Positions 25,587 through 33,328 of a stretch of DNA of 64,000 bases are shown in pieces (the first letter of the stretch is position 1; every line of letters begins with the position of its first letter). This DNA is from Bacteroides luhongzhouii (GTDB lineage: Bacteria > Bacteroidota > Bacteroidia > Bacteroidales > Bacteroidaceae). Position numbers and translations under genes: made by a program. The DNA is taken from assembly GCF_009193295.2 (NCBI RefSeq), contig NZ_CP059973.1:1-64000 (forward strand), read 5' to 3'. Under the pieces are notes generated by a model. The model made no database searches and was not told where the DNA came from. It was given only the letters and a program-made list of their open reading frames with translations.

Positions 25587-27143
25587 TCAATTATTTTTTA
25601 ATAAAGGTAATGCAATAATAAATTTAGTTCCCACGTTCAGGTCGCTTTCCGCCCGGATGGTTCCCTTATGATCCAATATTATTTTTCTCACATAAGCCAA
25701 TCCAAGTCCAAAGCCCTTCACATCGTGCAGATTACCCGTATGTACACGATAGAACTTTTCAAATATCTTTTTCAGGTTCTCTTTTTTGATACCGATACCA
25801 TTATCCTGTATCGAAATCATCAGTTTACCCGACTCATTCCACGTTCTCACTTTCAGTTCCAGATCCTCTTCCGGTTTCTTATATTTCACCGCGTTATCCA
25901 TCAGATTAAAGATTACATTCGTGATATGCATCTCATCTGCAAATATAACAGGATCGGTGGCCTCAAGGTTCGATGTTATCTTACCATTATACCGTTCCAC
26001 TTTCAGCGCAAAGGTATTGACAACTCCTGCTATTAATTCATTCGCATCAATCTCCTTCATCTTCAAAGTAGCCTTCTGACGCTCAAACATCGACATCTGG
26101 AGTACCTTTTCCACCTGGAAGCGCAAGCGCTTGGTTTCATCATTAATCACTCCCGATATATGCTGGAACATCTGCGGAGATTTTCCCACCGCCGGATCTT
26201 TCAACATCTGGGCTGCTAATGAAATGGTAGATATCGGTGTTTTAAATTCGTGCGTCATATTATTGATAAAGTCATTCTTCATCTCCGTCAGTTTCTTTTG
26301 CCGGAATACGATATAAATCGTAAAGATGAATGTCACTAACAATACCAGTGTAAATATCAGCGACGGAATCATGAAACTGATGGAGTCAAAGATATAATCT
26401 TTCTTCCCCGGAAAGTGTACTTTCAATATACTCATTTTTGCAGGCGGGTCATTTTTGAACAATGCCTGTTGATAAGCGTCTTCACTTCCCTTTGCCTCAT
26501 AATCCGCACAACGGTAGACTTCCCTGCCGTCTTTGTCAATCACCGTAAAGTGATAAGGCAAATCTATACTATTATTATATAAGCTCGATTTCAGATAGTC
26601 ATCCAGTTCTTTGAACCGTACTCTGTCTCCAATCGACTTGTCACTTCCCCGATAAATCATCTGCCAGGCCACTTCATCGAGTAATGCCCGTTGATACATA
26701 TACCGATTCTTGATGGCTTCCACCAATGAACGCGAAGTTTCCGGAATAGTCTTTGTCCCCCTATAAGGAGAAATCATAGCCTTCGGAAGCTCGGAGGGCT
26801 TAGTGGTCATCACTTTCAACTCGAAATCCGAATATACCTTTCCATCCTTTGACTTCACCGTAAACCGTTGCGTTTGCTGAATCAAGTTGTCTTGTTGCAT
26901 GGAAGCATTATTCGCAATTAGTGCTTTTCTCTCTGCTTCTGAAATATCCTCGATCAACCAACGTCTGGTCTCTGCATATTCCACATCCTTGGAAACCTGA
27001 TCCAGGCTATTGCGTACAGCCGAATCAAACTGTTCCTTACGGGTTTTCATCATTTCCTCTATATAACTTACCTGCAAGTACAGCAGACTAAGGAAGGAAA
27101 GCCCCATTACAATACCTAATATCCAAATTGTTGACTTCTTCAT
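25587..27143 (-). CDS. rprX: Sensor histidine kinase RprX
   Basis: This is the partner kinase of RprY. The 518-residue protein has an N-terminal membrane span (about 5-25), a periplasmic sensor of about 230 residues, a second span (about 258-280), and the kinase core. The H-box is NNMTHEFKTPIS with phospho-acceptor His298. The N-box LMDNAVKY, G1 box DNGIGIKK, F-box FEKFYRV and G2 GFGLGLAYV follow in order. No HAMP domain is apparent. The signal is unknown. Confidence 0.88.
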   Translation of the reverse strand: MKKSTIWILGIVMGLSFLSLLYLQVSYIEEMMKTRKEQFDSAVRNSLDQVSKDVEYAETRRWLIEDISEAERKALIANNASMQQDNLIQQTQRFTVKSKDGKVYSDFELKVMTTKPSELPKAMISPYRGTKTIPETSRSLVEAIKNRYMYQRALLDEVAWQMIYRGSDKSIGDRVRFKELDDYLKSSLYNNSIDLPYHFTVIDKDGREVYRCADYEAKGSEDAYQQALFKNDPPAKMSILKVHFPGKKDYIFDSISFMIPSLIFTLVLLVTFIFTIYIVFRQKKLTEMKNDFINNMTHEFKTPISTISLAAQMLKDPAVGKSPQMFQHISGVINDETKRLRFQVEKVLQMSMFERQKATLKMKEIDANELIAGVVNTFALKVERYNGKITSNLEATDPVIFADEMHITNVIFNLMDNAVKYKKPEEDLELKVRTWNESGKLMISIQDNGIGIKKENLKKIFEKFYRVHTGNLHDVKGFGLGLAYVRKIILDHKGTIRAESDLNVGTKFIIALPLLKNN

Positions 27144-27282
27144 AGCAACAAAATTAACACTCCCTAATTAACACTCCTAATGCATTAACTTGATTTAACC
27201 GGAACTTCCCGGAAATTAACCGTAAAGAGTTATTTAGGTTGTATTCTGATTACTACAACAACAAAACCTCTCCTTTGGTTTG

Positions 27283-27290
27283 CAAATTTA
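27283..27290 (-). promoter_or_regulatory. -7 box of rprXY
   Basis: The minus strand reads TAAATTTG, an exact match. The leader to rprX would be about 135 nt, long for this window, so there may be room for 5-prime UTR control; I see only weak short stems in it. Confidence 0.45.
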
Positions 27291-27347
27291 ATAAAAAATT
27301 AAATCTTTTCCTTGTGTTTTTCTATCTTTATTAATCATAGTTAAACA

Positions 27348-27385
27348 AAAACCGCCCCCTTTTACTTAAAAAAGGTGGCGGTTTT
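27348..27385 (-). terminator. Terminator of the EF-G paralog gene
   Basis: AAAACCGCC (27348-27356) pairs with GGCGGTTTT (27377-27385), and CCTTTT/AAAAGG extends the stem past one mismatch. It lies about 100 bp after the stop of the leftward gene. Together with rprXY promoter sequence it accounts for most of the 345-bp gap 27144-27488. Confidence 0.85.
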
Positions 27386-27449
27386 AACGTTTTAGTTGAT
27401 TCTTTATGTCTAATAGATGATAAATACCGAATATTATAGTGAATTTTCA

Positions 27450-27481
27450 ATCAACTATCACATACTATTTATCAACTATCA
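27450..27481. repeat. Direct repeat ATCAACTATCA x2
   Basis: Two exact copies (27450-27460 and 27471-27481), 21 bp apart, lie directly after the stop codon of the EF-G paralog gene. Confidence 0.55.
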
Positions 27482-27488
27482 TTTATAC

Positions 27489-29645
27489 TTATTCTTCGGT
27501 TTGTTTAGCTTCAAAATCCTTCATTAACTTATCCTGAACGTCTGTCGGAACAAGCTCATAACTAGAGAATTTCATAATGAACGAAGCACGTCCGCCCGTG
27601 AGAGAGCTAAGTGCCGTAGAATAAGATGACATTTCTTTCAAAGGTACTTTAGCAACCAGTTTCTCAAAACCTTTTTCACTACTCATACCCATAATCATGG
27701 CGCGACGTCCCTGAAGATCTCCCATCACATCACCCATCCTATCAGACGGAACGAACACTTCTACATCATAAATCGGTTCCAGAATCTTCGGACCGGCATT
27801 CTTGAAGGCTTCACTAAAGGCATTACGTCCGGCAAGCATAAAGGAGATTTCATTCGAATCTACCGGGTGCATCTTACCATCGTAAACAATGACACGCACG
27901 TCACGAGCATACGAACCCGTCAACGGTCCTTGCTCCATACGAGACATAATCCCCTTCATAATAGCAGGCAGGAAACGGGCATCGATAGAACCACCGACGA
28001 TACTGTTGACAAACACCAGTTTACCGCCCCATTCCAATGGTATCTCTTCCGTGCCTCTCACGGTAATCTTAAACTCCTGTCCGTTGAACTTATAAGTTTC
28101 AGGTATAGGCATACCTTCTTTATAAGGTTCTACAATCAGGTGAACTTCACCAAACTGACCGGCACCACCGGACTGTTTCTTATGCCGGTAGTCAGCACGG
28201 GCAGCTTTGGTAATCGTTTCACGATATGGAATCTTCGGCTCTTCATATTTCACCTGAAGTTTTTCGTTGTTTTCCAAACGCCATTTCAATGTACGAAGAT
28301 GGAATTCTCCCTGACCGTGTACCAAAGTCTGTTTCAGTTCTTTTGATTGCTCAATCACCCATGTAGGATCTTCCTCGCGCATACGGTTTAAGATACTCAT
28401 CATCTTTTCCACATCCGCTTCATTGACCGGCTTAATGGCACGGGTATATTTAGAGTTCGGGTATTTGATAAAGTTAAATTTATAATCGCAATCCTTACCG
28501 TTCAGTGTATTACCGGTTTTCACGTCTTTCAGTTTCACGGCAGCACCGATATCACCAGCTTGCAGTTCTTCCACCTTGACACGGTTACCACCGGCTACCA
28601 CATAGATTTGTGCGATACGTTCCTTCGAGCCACGGTCGGCATTCAGCAAATCGTCTCCCTCATGAACTTTACCGCTCATTACTTTAAAATAGGAAACTTC
28701 ACCAATATGCGGTTCCACACTTGTCTTGAAGAAATAAAGAGATTCCGGTCCATTGACATCCGGAGCCACTTCTTTACCTCCCGTATTTTGTACCTTCGGC
28801 ATTTCAGATACAAAAGGAACAACGTTGCCCAAGAATTCCATCAAGCGGCGAACGCCCATATCTTTCCCTCCGCAGACGCAGAATACAGGGAACATACCCC
28901 TGGCGATCAATCCCTTACGGATACCTTCACGCATTTCGTCTTCTGACAGGGAATCTTGCTCGAAGAATTTCTCCATCAGATTTTCATCATTCTCGGCTGC
29001 AGCTTCTACCAATGCTTTGTGCATTTCCATGGCCTTATCCATTTCTTCTGCCGGAATATCTTCGATTGTCGGAGCCCCTCCTTCAGGTTTCCACGAGTAT
29101 TTTTTCATCAACAATACGTCAATCAGTGCATTAAAGCCCGGACCGGTAGCTATCGGATATTGAATAGGAACAACCTTAGAACCGTATGCTTCTTTCAGCT
29201 GTTCGAGGATATTATCATAATCGCATTTTTCATTATCAAGCTGGTTGACTAGAAAAATAACAGGTTTATTCAGCTTTTCTGTATAACGGAAGTGATTTTG
29301 TGTACCGACTTCGACGCCGTATTGGCCATTGAGAAGGATGATTGCTGTGTCGGTCACATTTAGTGCAGTCACTGTGCTGCCTACGAAGTCGTCCGATCCC
29401 GGACAGTCAATAATATTAAGTTTTTTGTTATTCCATTCTACATGGAGAACGGTGGAGAAAACGGAGTAACCATACTCTTGTTCAACAGGAAAATAATCGC
29501 TAACTGTATTTTTTGCGGCAACAGATCCGCGACGTTTTATAACACCACTCTCGAAAAGCATCGCTTCCACGAGAGTGGTTTTCCCAGAGCCAGAACTTCC
29601 CAACAAGGCAATGTTCTTGATTTCATTAGTCTGATATACTTTCAT
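27489..29645 (-). CDS. fusA2: Elongation factor G paralog EF-G2
   Basis: This 718-residue protein has the full EF-G domain order (G domain, II, III, IV, V) but a degenerate GTPase site. The P-loop is intact (GSSGSGKTT, 16-24), yet switch II reads DCPGSDDF (80-87) where canonical EF-G has DTPGHVDF, so the catalytic His is Ser84. Switch I lacks RGITI (here YGYSV), and the base-specificity motif is NQLD (134-137) rather than NKxD. From memory, B. thetaiotaomicron EF-G2 supports translation without GTP hydrolysis, is needed for gut colonization and is induced by the regulator Cur; this gene has the expected features and neighbourhood. It stands alone, with its own promoter and terminator. TetQ-type ribosomal protection and essential FusA are less likely. 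Confidence 0.9.
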   Translation of the reverse strand: MKVYQTNEIKNIALLGSSGSGKTTLVEAMLFESGVIKRRGSVAAKNTVSDYFPVEQEYGYSVFSTVLHVEWNNKKLNIIDCPGSDDFVGSTVTALNVTDTAIILLNGQYGVEVGTQNHFRYTEKLNKPVIFLVNQLDNEKCDYDNILEQLKEAYGSKVVPIQYPIATGPGFNALIDVLLMKKYSWKPEGGAPTIEDIPAEEMDKAMEMHKALVEAAAENDENLMEKFFEQDSLSEDEMREGIRKGLIARGMFPVFCVCGGKDMGVRRLMEFLGNVVPFVSEMPKVQNTGGKEVAPDVNGPESLYFFKTSVEPHIGEVSYFKVMSGKVHEGDDLLNADRGSKERIAQIYVVAGGNRVKVEELQAGDIGAAVKLKDVKTGNTLNGKDCDYKFNFIKYPNSKYTRAIKPVNEADVEKMMSILNRMREEDPTWVIEQSKELKQTLVHGQGEFHLRTLKWRLENNEKLQVKYEEPKIPYRETITKAARADYRHKKQSGGAGQFGEVHLIVEPYKEGMPIPETYKFNGQEFKITVRGTEEIPLEWGGKLVFVNSIVGGSIDARFLPAIMKGIMSRMEQGPLTGSYARDVRVIVYDGKMHPVDSNEISFMLAGRNAFSEAFKNAGPKILEPIYDVEVFVPSDRMGDVMGDLQGRRAMIMGMSSEKGFEKLVAKVPLKEMSSYSTALSSLTGGRASFIMKFSSYELVPTDVQDKLMKDFEAKQTEE

Positions 29646-29707
29646 AATATATAAGATTTTAGTAATTACTCAGTATGTTTCTCACATACCATTAATTTTG
29701 TGATGCG

Positions 29708-29714
29708 CAAATTA
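29708..29714 (-). promoter_or_regulatory. Likely -7 box of fusA2
   Basis: The minus strand reads TAATTTG, a near-consensus box 62 nt before the ATG, with no -33 TTTG, as expected for an activated promoter. Confidence 0.4.
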
Positions 29715-29735
29715 GGGATTAATTGGGGGAAAAGC

Positions 29736-29753
29736 AACACTTATGGCAGTGTT
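29736..29753. promoter_or_regulatory. CRP-type dyad AACACT-N6-AGTGTT upstream of fusA2
   Basis: Perfect 6-bp half-sites with a 6-bp spacer are the geometry used by CRP/FNR-family proteins. The dyad centre lies about 40 bp upstream of the predicted transcription start, the class II activator position. It is a candidate Cur binding site. Confidence 0.45.
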
Positions 29754-29920
29754 ACTAAACAATGTTATGTAACACATCTTTAACATGAACATTTTTGAAC
29801 CGGGTTAAAAATTATTTTCGCATGTCTATAAACTAATTTCATAGTTGCAACAAGTAATCCGGCACGATGTTATTTTTAGTTGTTTTCCTTTCATACAATA
29901 GTTCCCCCGTTACCTAATCA

Positions 29921-29994
29921 GTTTTCGTTTGACAGTTGTCAAGCGATAGTTCAACAATTGTCATTCTATCGCTTGACAACTGTCAAACGAAAAC
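29921..29994. repeat. Perfect 29-bp inverted repeat built from TTGACA/TGTCAA units
   Basis: Bases 29921-29949 are the exact reverse complement of 29966-29994, with a 16-nt loop. Each arm contains its own near-palindrome (TTGACAGTTGTCAA and TTGACAACTGTCAA), and the loop holds a related ACAATTGT palindrome. The element lies in the 550-bp divergent gap between fusA2 and hemW (29646-30195). The rest of the gap holds the two promoters and no credible gene. Confidence 0.85.
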
Positions 29995-30138
29995 CCGGCT
30001 ACAAGTTCGAATCTTATTTATAAAAAAAAAGATCTTAAATTCAGCATTGCAGGAAATTATCTTCTACTAATCGATGGGAGAATTATCTATTTAGCGTATT
30101 CCTACCCCACTATAAATAATTTCCGTCAACAGCTTTTT

Positions 30139-30169
30139 TTTGATATATCTAATAATAGTCTTACTTTTA
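30139..30169 (+). promoter_or_regulatory. hemW promoter
   Basis: TTTG (30139-30142) and TACTTTTA (30162-30169, one base from consensus) lie 19 bp apart. The leader to the hemW ATG is about 22 nt. Confidence 0.55.
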
Positions 30170-30195
30170 CACCCACAAACCCAAACAGCATAGCT

Positions 30196-31326
30196 ATGGC
30201 AGGTATCTATCTTCACATTCCTTTTTGCAAAACGCGCTGCATCTACTGCGACTTCTACTCAACCACTCGCAGCGAACTCAAAACCCGTTATGTACAGGCT
30301 CTCTGCCGGGAGTTGGCGATGCGTAAAGAATACCTGAAAGGAGAAGATATAGCAACTATTTATTTCGGTGGCGGAACCCCGTCTCAACTGGAAAAAGAAG
30401 ATTTCGAACTGATATTTGATACTATCCGGGAGCACTACGGATTGAATCATTGCCAGGAAATCACTCTGGAAGCTAATCCGGATGATTTATCGCAGGAATA
30501 TCTGGAAATGCTTTCCTCACTTCCTTTCAACCGTCTCAGCATGGGAATACAGACTTTTGATGACGCTACGCTCAAACTATTGAGACGACGCCATAATGCC
30601 CGTACAGCCATCGAAGCAATTGACAGATGCCGGAAAGCCGGTTTCCAGAACATCAGTATCGACCTAATTTACGGATTGCCCGGAGAAACAAAAGAACGAT
30701 GGGAAAACGATCTCCGCCAGGCTATCAGTCTAAATGTAGAACATATCTCCGCCTATCACTTGATTTATGAGGAAGATACACCTATATATAATATGTTAAA
30801 ACAACATCAGATATCCGAGGTAGATGAAGACTCCAGTTTAGAATTTTTCACATTACTGATAGAGCATTTGCAGAAAGCAGGATTTGAACACTATGAGATT
30901 TCCAATTTCTGCCGCCCCGGAAAATATTCCCGCCACAACACTTCCTATTGGAAAGGAATACCTTATCTGGGATGCGGGCCATCAGCACATTCTTTTGACG
31001 GAGCGACACGGGAATGGAATGTGTCTTCAATCGACACCTATATAAAAGGTATAGAAGAAGGCTGCCGTGCTTTCGAGACAGAGCATCTGGACCCAACCAC
31101 CCGCTACAACGAATTTATTATCACTACCATACGCACAGTATGGGGAGCACCTATAGAGAAACTGAAACAGATGTTCGGCAATGAAATGTGGGAGTATTGT
31201 CAACAAATGGCTGCACCTTATCTGAAAAATGGTAAACTGGAGGAATACAACGGAGCTCTGCGCTTGACGCGTGAAGGTATTTTCATTTCCGACAGTATAA
31301 TGAGTGATTTACTTTGGGTAGACTAA
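30196..31326 (+). CDS. hemW: Radical-SAM heme chaperone HemW
   Basis: HemW resembles the oxygen-independent coproporphyrinogen III oxidase HemN but inserts heme into client proteins. The 376-residue protein starts with IYLHIPFCKTRCIYCDF, whose Cys11-x3-Cys15-x2-Cys18 ligates the 4Fe-4S cluster. It lacks the additional Cys that marks true HemN (CxxxCxxCxC). FGGGTPS and the NPDDLSQEYL segment are typical, and a HemN C-terminal domain follows. The ECF sigma gene starts 15 bp downstream, so read-through may occur. Confidence 0.92.
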   Translation: MAGIYLHIPFCKTRCIYCDFYSTTRSELKTRYVQALCRELAMRKEYLKGEDIATIYFGGGTPSQLEKEDFELIFDTIREHYGLNHCQEITLEANPDDLSQEYLEMLSSLPFNRLSMGIQTFDDATLKLLRRRHNARTAIEAIDRCRKAGFQNISIDLIYGLPGETKERWENDLRQAISLNVEHISAYHLIYEEDTPIYNMLKQHQISEVDEDSSLEFFTLLIEHLQKAGFEHYEISNFCRPGKYSRHNTSYWKGIPYLGCGPSAHSFDGATREWNVSSIDTYIKGIEEGCRAFETEHLDPTTRYNEFIITTIRTVWGAPIEKLKQMFGNEMWEYCQQMAAPYLKNGKLEEYNGALRLTREGIFISDSIMSDLLWVD

Positions 31327-31341
31327 CCAAACAAAAAGCCG

Positions 31342-31896
31342 ATGACCGAATCAGAAGTAAGAAAGTTATTGCGGCAAATGAAAGAACTGGATTCGCAAAC
31401 TGCTTTCCGAGACTTTTACAACATGACTTACGACCGTCTCTTTCGTATTGCCTATTACTATGTGAAACAGGAAGAATGGTCGCAGGAAATCGTTCTCGAC
31501 GTATTCCTGAAACTATGGAAGCAACGCAGCAATTTGCTTGATGTGAGAAACATTGAAGATTATTGTTTTATTCTCGTCAAAAATGCTTCGCTCAATTATC
31601 TGGAAAAAGAATCAAGACATACGCTCATTCATCCCGATTCTCTGCCGGAGCCTCAAGAACAGAGTTATTCGCCGGAAGAATCGCTCATCAGTGAAGAGCT
31701 GTTTGCTCTTTACGTAAAAGCACTCGACCGGCTTCCGGAACGTTGCAGGGAAGTATTCATCCGCATCCGTGAAGAAAAACAGAGTTACGCACAAGTAGCA
31801 GAAGAATTAGGCATCAGCATGAATACAGTGGACGCACAACTTCAAAAAGCAATCACACGTTTAAAAGAGATGATTAGCCGGGCTGAAATAGATTAA
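31342..31896 (+). CDS. ECF-type RNA polymerase sigma factor
   Basis: This is an extracytoplasmic-function sigma factor of 184 residues. Sigma region 2 spans about 20-90, with QEIVLDVFLKLWKQR matching the core-binding/-10 helix, and region 4 spans about 125-180, with YAQVAEELGISMNTVDAQLQKAITRLK as the -35-binding helix-turn-helix. It is followed by a lipoprotein, a FecR anti-sigma and an STN-domain TonB receptor, so it should be released when the receptor takes up its ligand. It lies close behind hemW, which does not belong to the system. Confidence 0.9.
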   Translation: MTESEVRKLLRQMKELDSQTAFRDFYNMTYDRLFRIAYYYVKQEEWSQEIVLDVFLKLWKQRSNLLDVRNIEDYCFILVKNASLNYLEKESRHTLIHPDSLPEPQEQSYSPEESLISEELFALYVKALDRLPERCREVFIRIREEKQSYAQVAEELGISMNTVDAQLQKAITRLKEMISRAEID

Positions 31897-31986
31897 CATT
31901 CTTTTAGACAAAGAGCGTAGGGAGTTTCTGTCACCCTCCGGTCTTTATCAACAAATAAGTCAATCAATCACTAAAAAAGACAGAAA

Positions 31987-32421
31987 ATGAAAAAGCTAAA
32001 TGACGCAAACATGAGAATCTTTGTCCTTCTATCAGTTTGTCTGTGCCTGTTTTCATGCAACAATGACAACGACAATTTACCGAAGGATTATGCAGGATTC
32101 GAACACTCGAAGGAAACAGTAGAATGTGAAAGCAACAAATCCGAATGTGAGTTGAAAATTAAAATTGTTGCAACAGAAAAAACAAAAGAAGACCGGACGG
32201 TAGTACTTGCCACACCTCCTCCGGTAGTAGGACAAGCCGCAGTCGTACAGCTGACAGAAAAAAAAGTAATCATCAAAGCGGGTAAGAAGTCAGCAACAAC
32301 TGTCATAAAAATCTATCCTAAACAGATGATATTGAAGAAGCAGAATGTCACTTTATCCTGTACTCCCCAGTGGAAAGAAGGTGGAGTCAGCAAGTTGACC
32401 ATTCTGTTGAAACGAAAATAA
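31987..32421 (+). CDS. Lipoprotein between sigma factor and FecR
   Basis: The 144-residue protein has a signal peptide ending in a LFSC lipobox (Cys about 24), followed by a very acidic CNNDNDN stretch that may act as a lipoprotein export signal to the cell surface. The rest is Lys/Val/Thr-rich with alternating residues (KVIIKAGKKSATTVIKI), consistent with an Ig-like or beta-sandwich domain. I do not recognise a named family. A separate lipoprotein between sigma and anti-sigma is unusual, and it may take part in sensing. FecR begins 26 bp after its stop. Confidence 0.7.
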   Translation: MKKLNDANMRIFVLLSVCLCLFSCNNDNDNLPKDYAGFEHSKETVECESNKSECELKIKIVATEKTKEDRTVVLATPPPVVGQAAVVQLTEKKVIIKAGKKSATTVIKIYPKQMILKKQNVTLSCTPQWKEGGVSKLTILLKRK

Positions 32422-32447
32422 CAGATCAAGAACAATACAGAAAAAAG

Positions 32448-33326
32448 ATGAAATACACCGATACGGAATTAGAAGAAATACTGAACAAGCTCGTCGCTTC
32501 CACACGTTCACCGCGAGGACGGTTTTCAGCAACAGCCAGCTACCCGGAACTAGAGAAAAGACTGAAGTCACATACCCGGTGTCTGACACTGATACATACT
32601 TTCTCGGCAGCGGCGGCAGTAGCTCTACTTTGTCTATCGGTATGGACAGCCTATTTATATATGCAACCAGTCACGATACAAACGGTTTCCACCTTGGCAG
32701 AGACACGCACAGTCTGTCTTCCTGATGGCAGCACCGTCACTCTCAATCATTATTCTTCGCTTTCTTATCCTGAAAAGTTCAAATCGGACAAGCGGGAAGT
32801 GGAGCTAAATGGAGAGGCTTATTTTGAAGTAAGCAAGGACAAGAAACATGCGTTTATCGTGCAGACTGAAACGATTGACGTTCAGGTGTTTGGAACTCAC
32901 TTCAACGTAGATGCCTATCATAACAATCCGGATGTAAAGACAACGTTATTGACAGGTTCGGTAGCAGTCAGCAATAAAAGCAAATCAGTTCGTGTGATTT
33001 TGGAGCCAAACGAGATTGCTATATATAATAAGGTGGAAGAAAAACTCACCCGCAAAGTTCTAGCAAATGCAAAAGATGAAATTTCCTGGCGACAGGGAGA
33101 GTTTATATTCGATGATCTGCCTTTGCAGGAGATTGCCCGCGAACTATCCAACTCATTCGGAGCAACGATCCACATAGCCGACACGGCTTTGCAAAATTAT
33201 CGGATCACAGCACGCTTCCGCAATGGAGAAGATCTGGCAACTATTTTATCTGTATTACATAATGCCGGTTATTTCGACTACTCACAAAACAATAAACAGA
33301 TTATTATCACTGCTAAACCAGACTAA
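32448..33326 (+). CDS. FecR-type anti-sigma factor
   Basis: FecR proteins hold the ECF sigma factor in the cytosol and receive a signal from the TonB receptor in the periplasm. The ATG at 32448 gives 292 residues; the longer frame back to 32370 overlaps the lipoprotein gene. A cytosolic N-terminus (1-44), a single membrane span (about 46-70) and the FecR domain (RTVCLPDGSTVTLNHYSSLSYP onward) are followed by the DUF4974-type C-terminal domain with PLQEIARELSNSFGATI. The order and spacing to the receptor (2 bp) imply one operon. Confidence 0.9.
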   Translation: MKYTDTELEEILNKLVASTRSPRGRFSATASYPELEKRLKSHTRCLTLIHTFSAAAAVALLCLSVWTAYLYMQPVTIQTVSTLAETRTVCLPDGSTVTLNHYSSLSYPEKFKSDKREVELNGEAYFEVSKDKKHAFIVQTETIDVQVFGTHFNVDAYHNNPDVKTTLLTGSVAVSNKSKSVRVILEPNEIAIYNKVEEKLTRKVLANAKDEISWRQGEFIFDDLPLQEIARELSNSFGATIHIADTALQNYRITARFRNGEDLATILSVLHNAGYFDYSQNNKQIIITAKPD

Positions 33327-33328
33327 AA

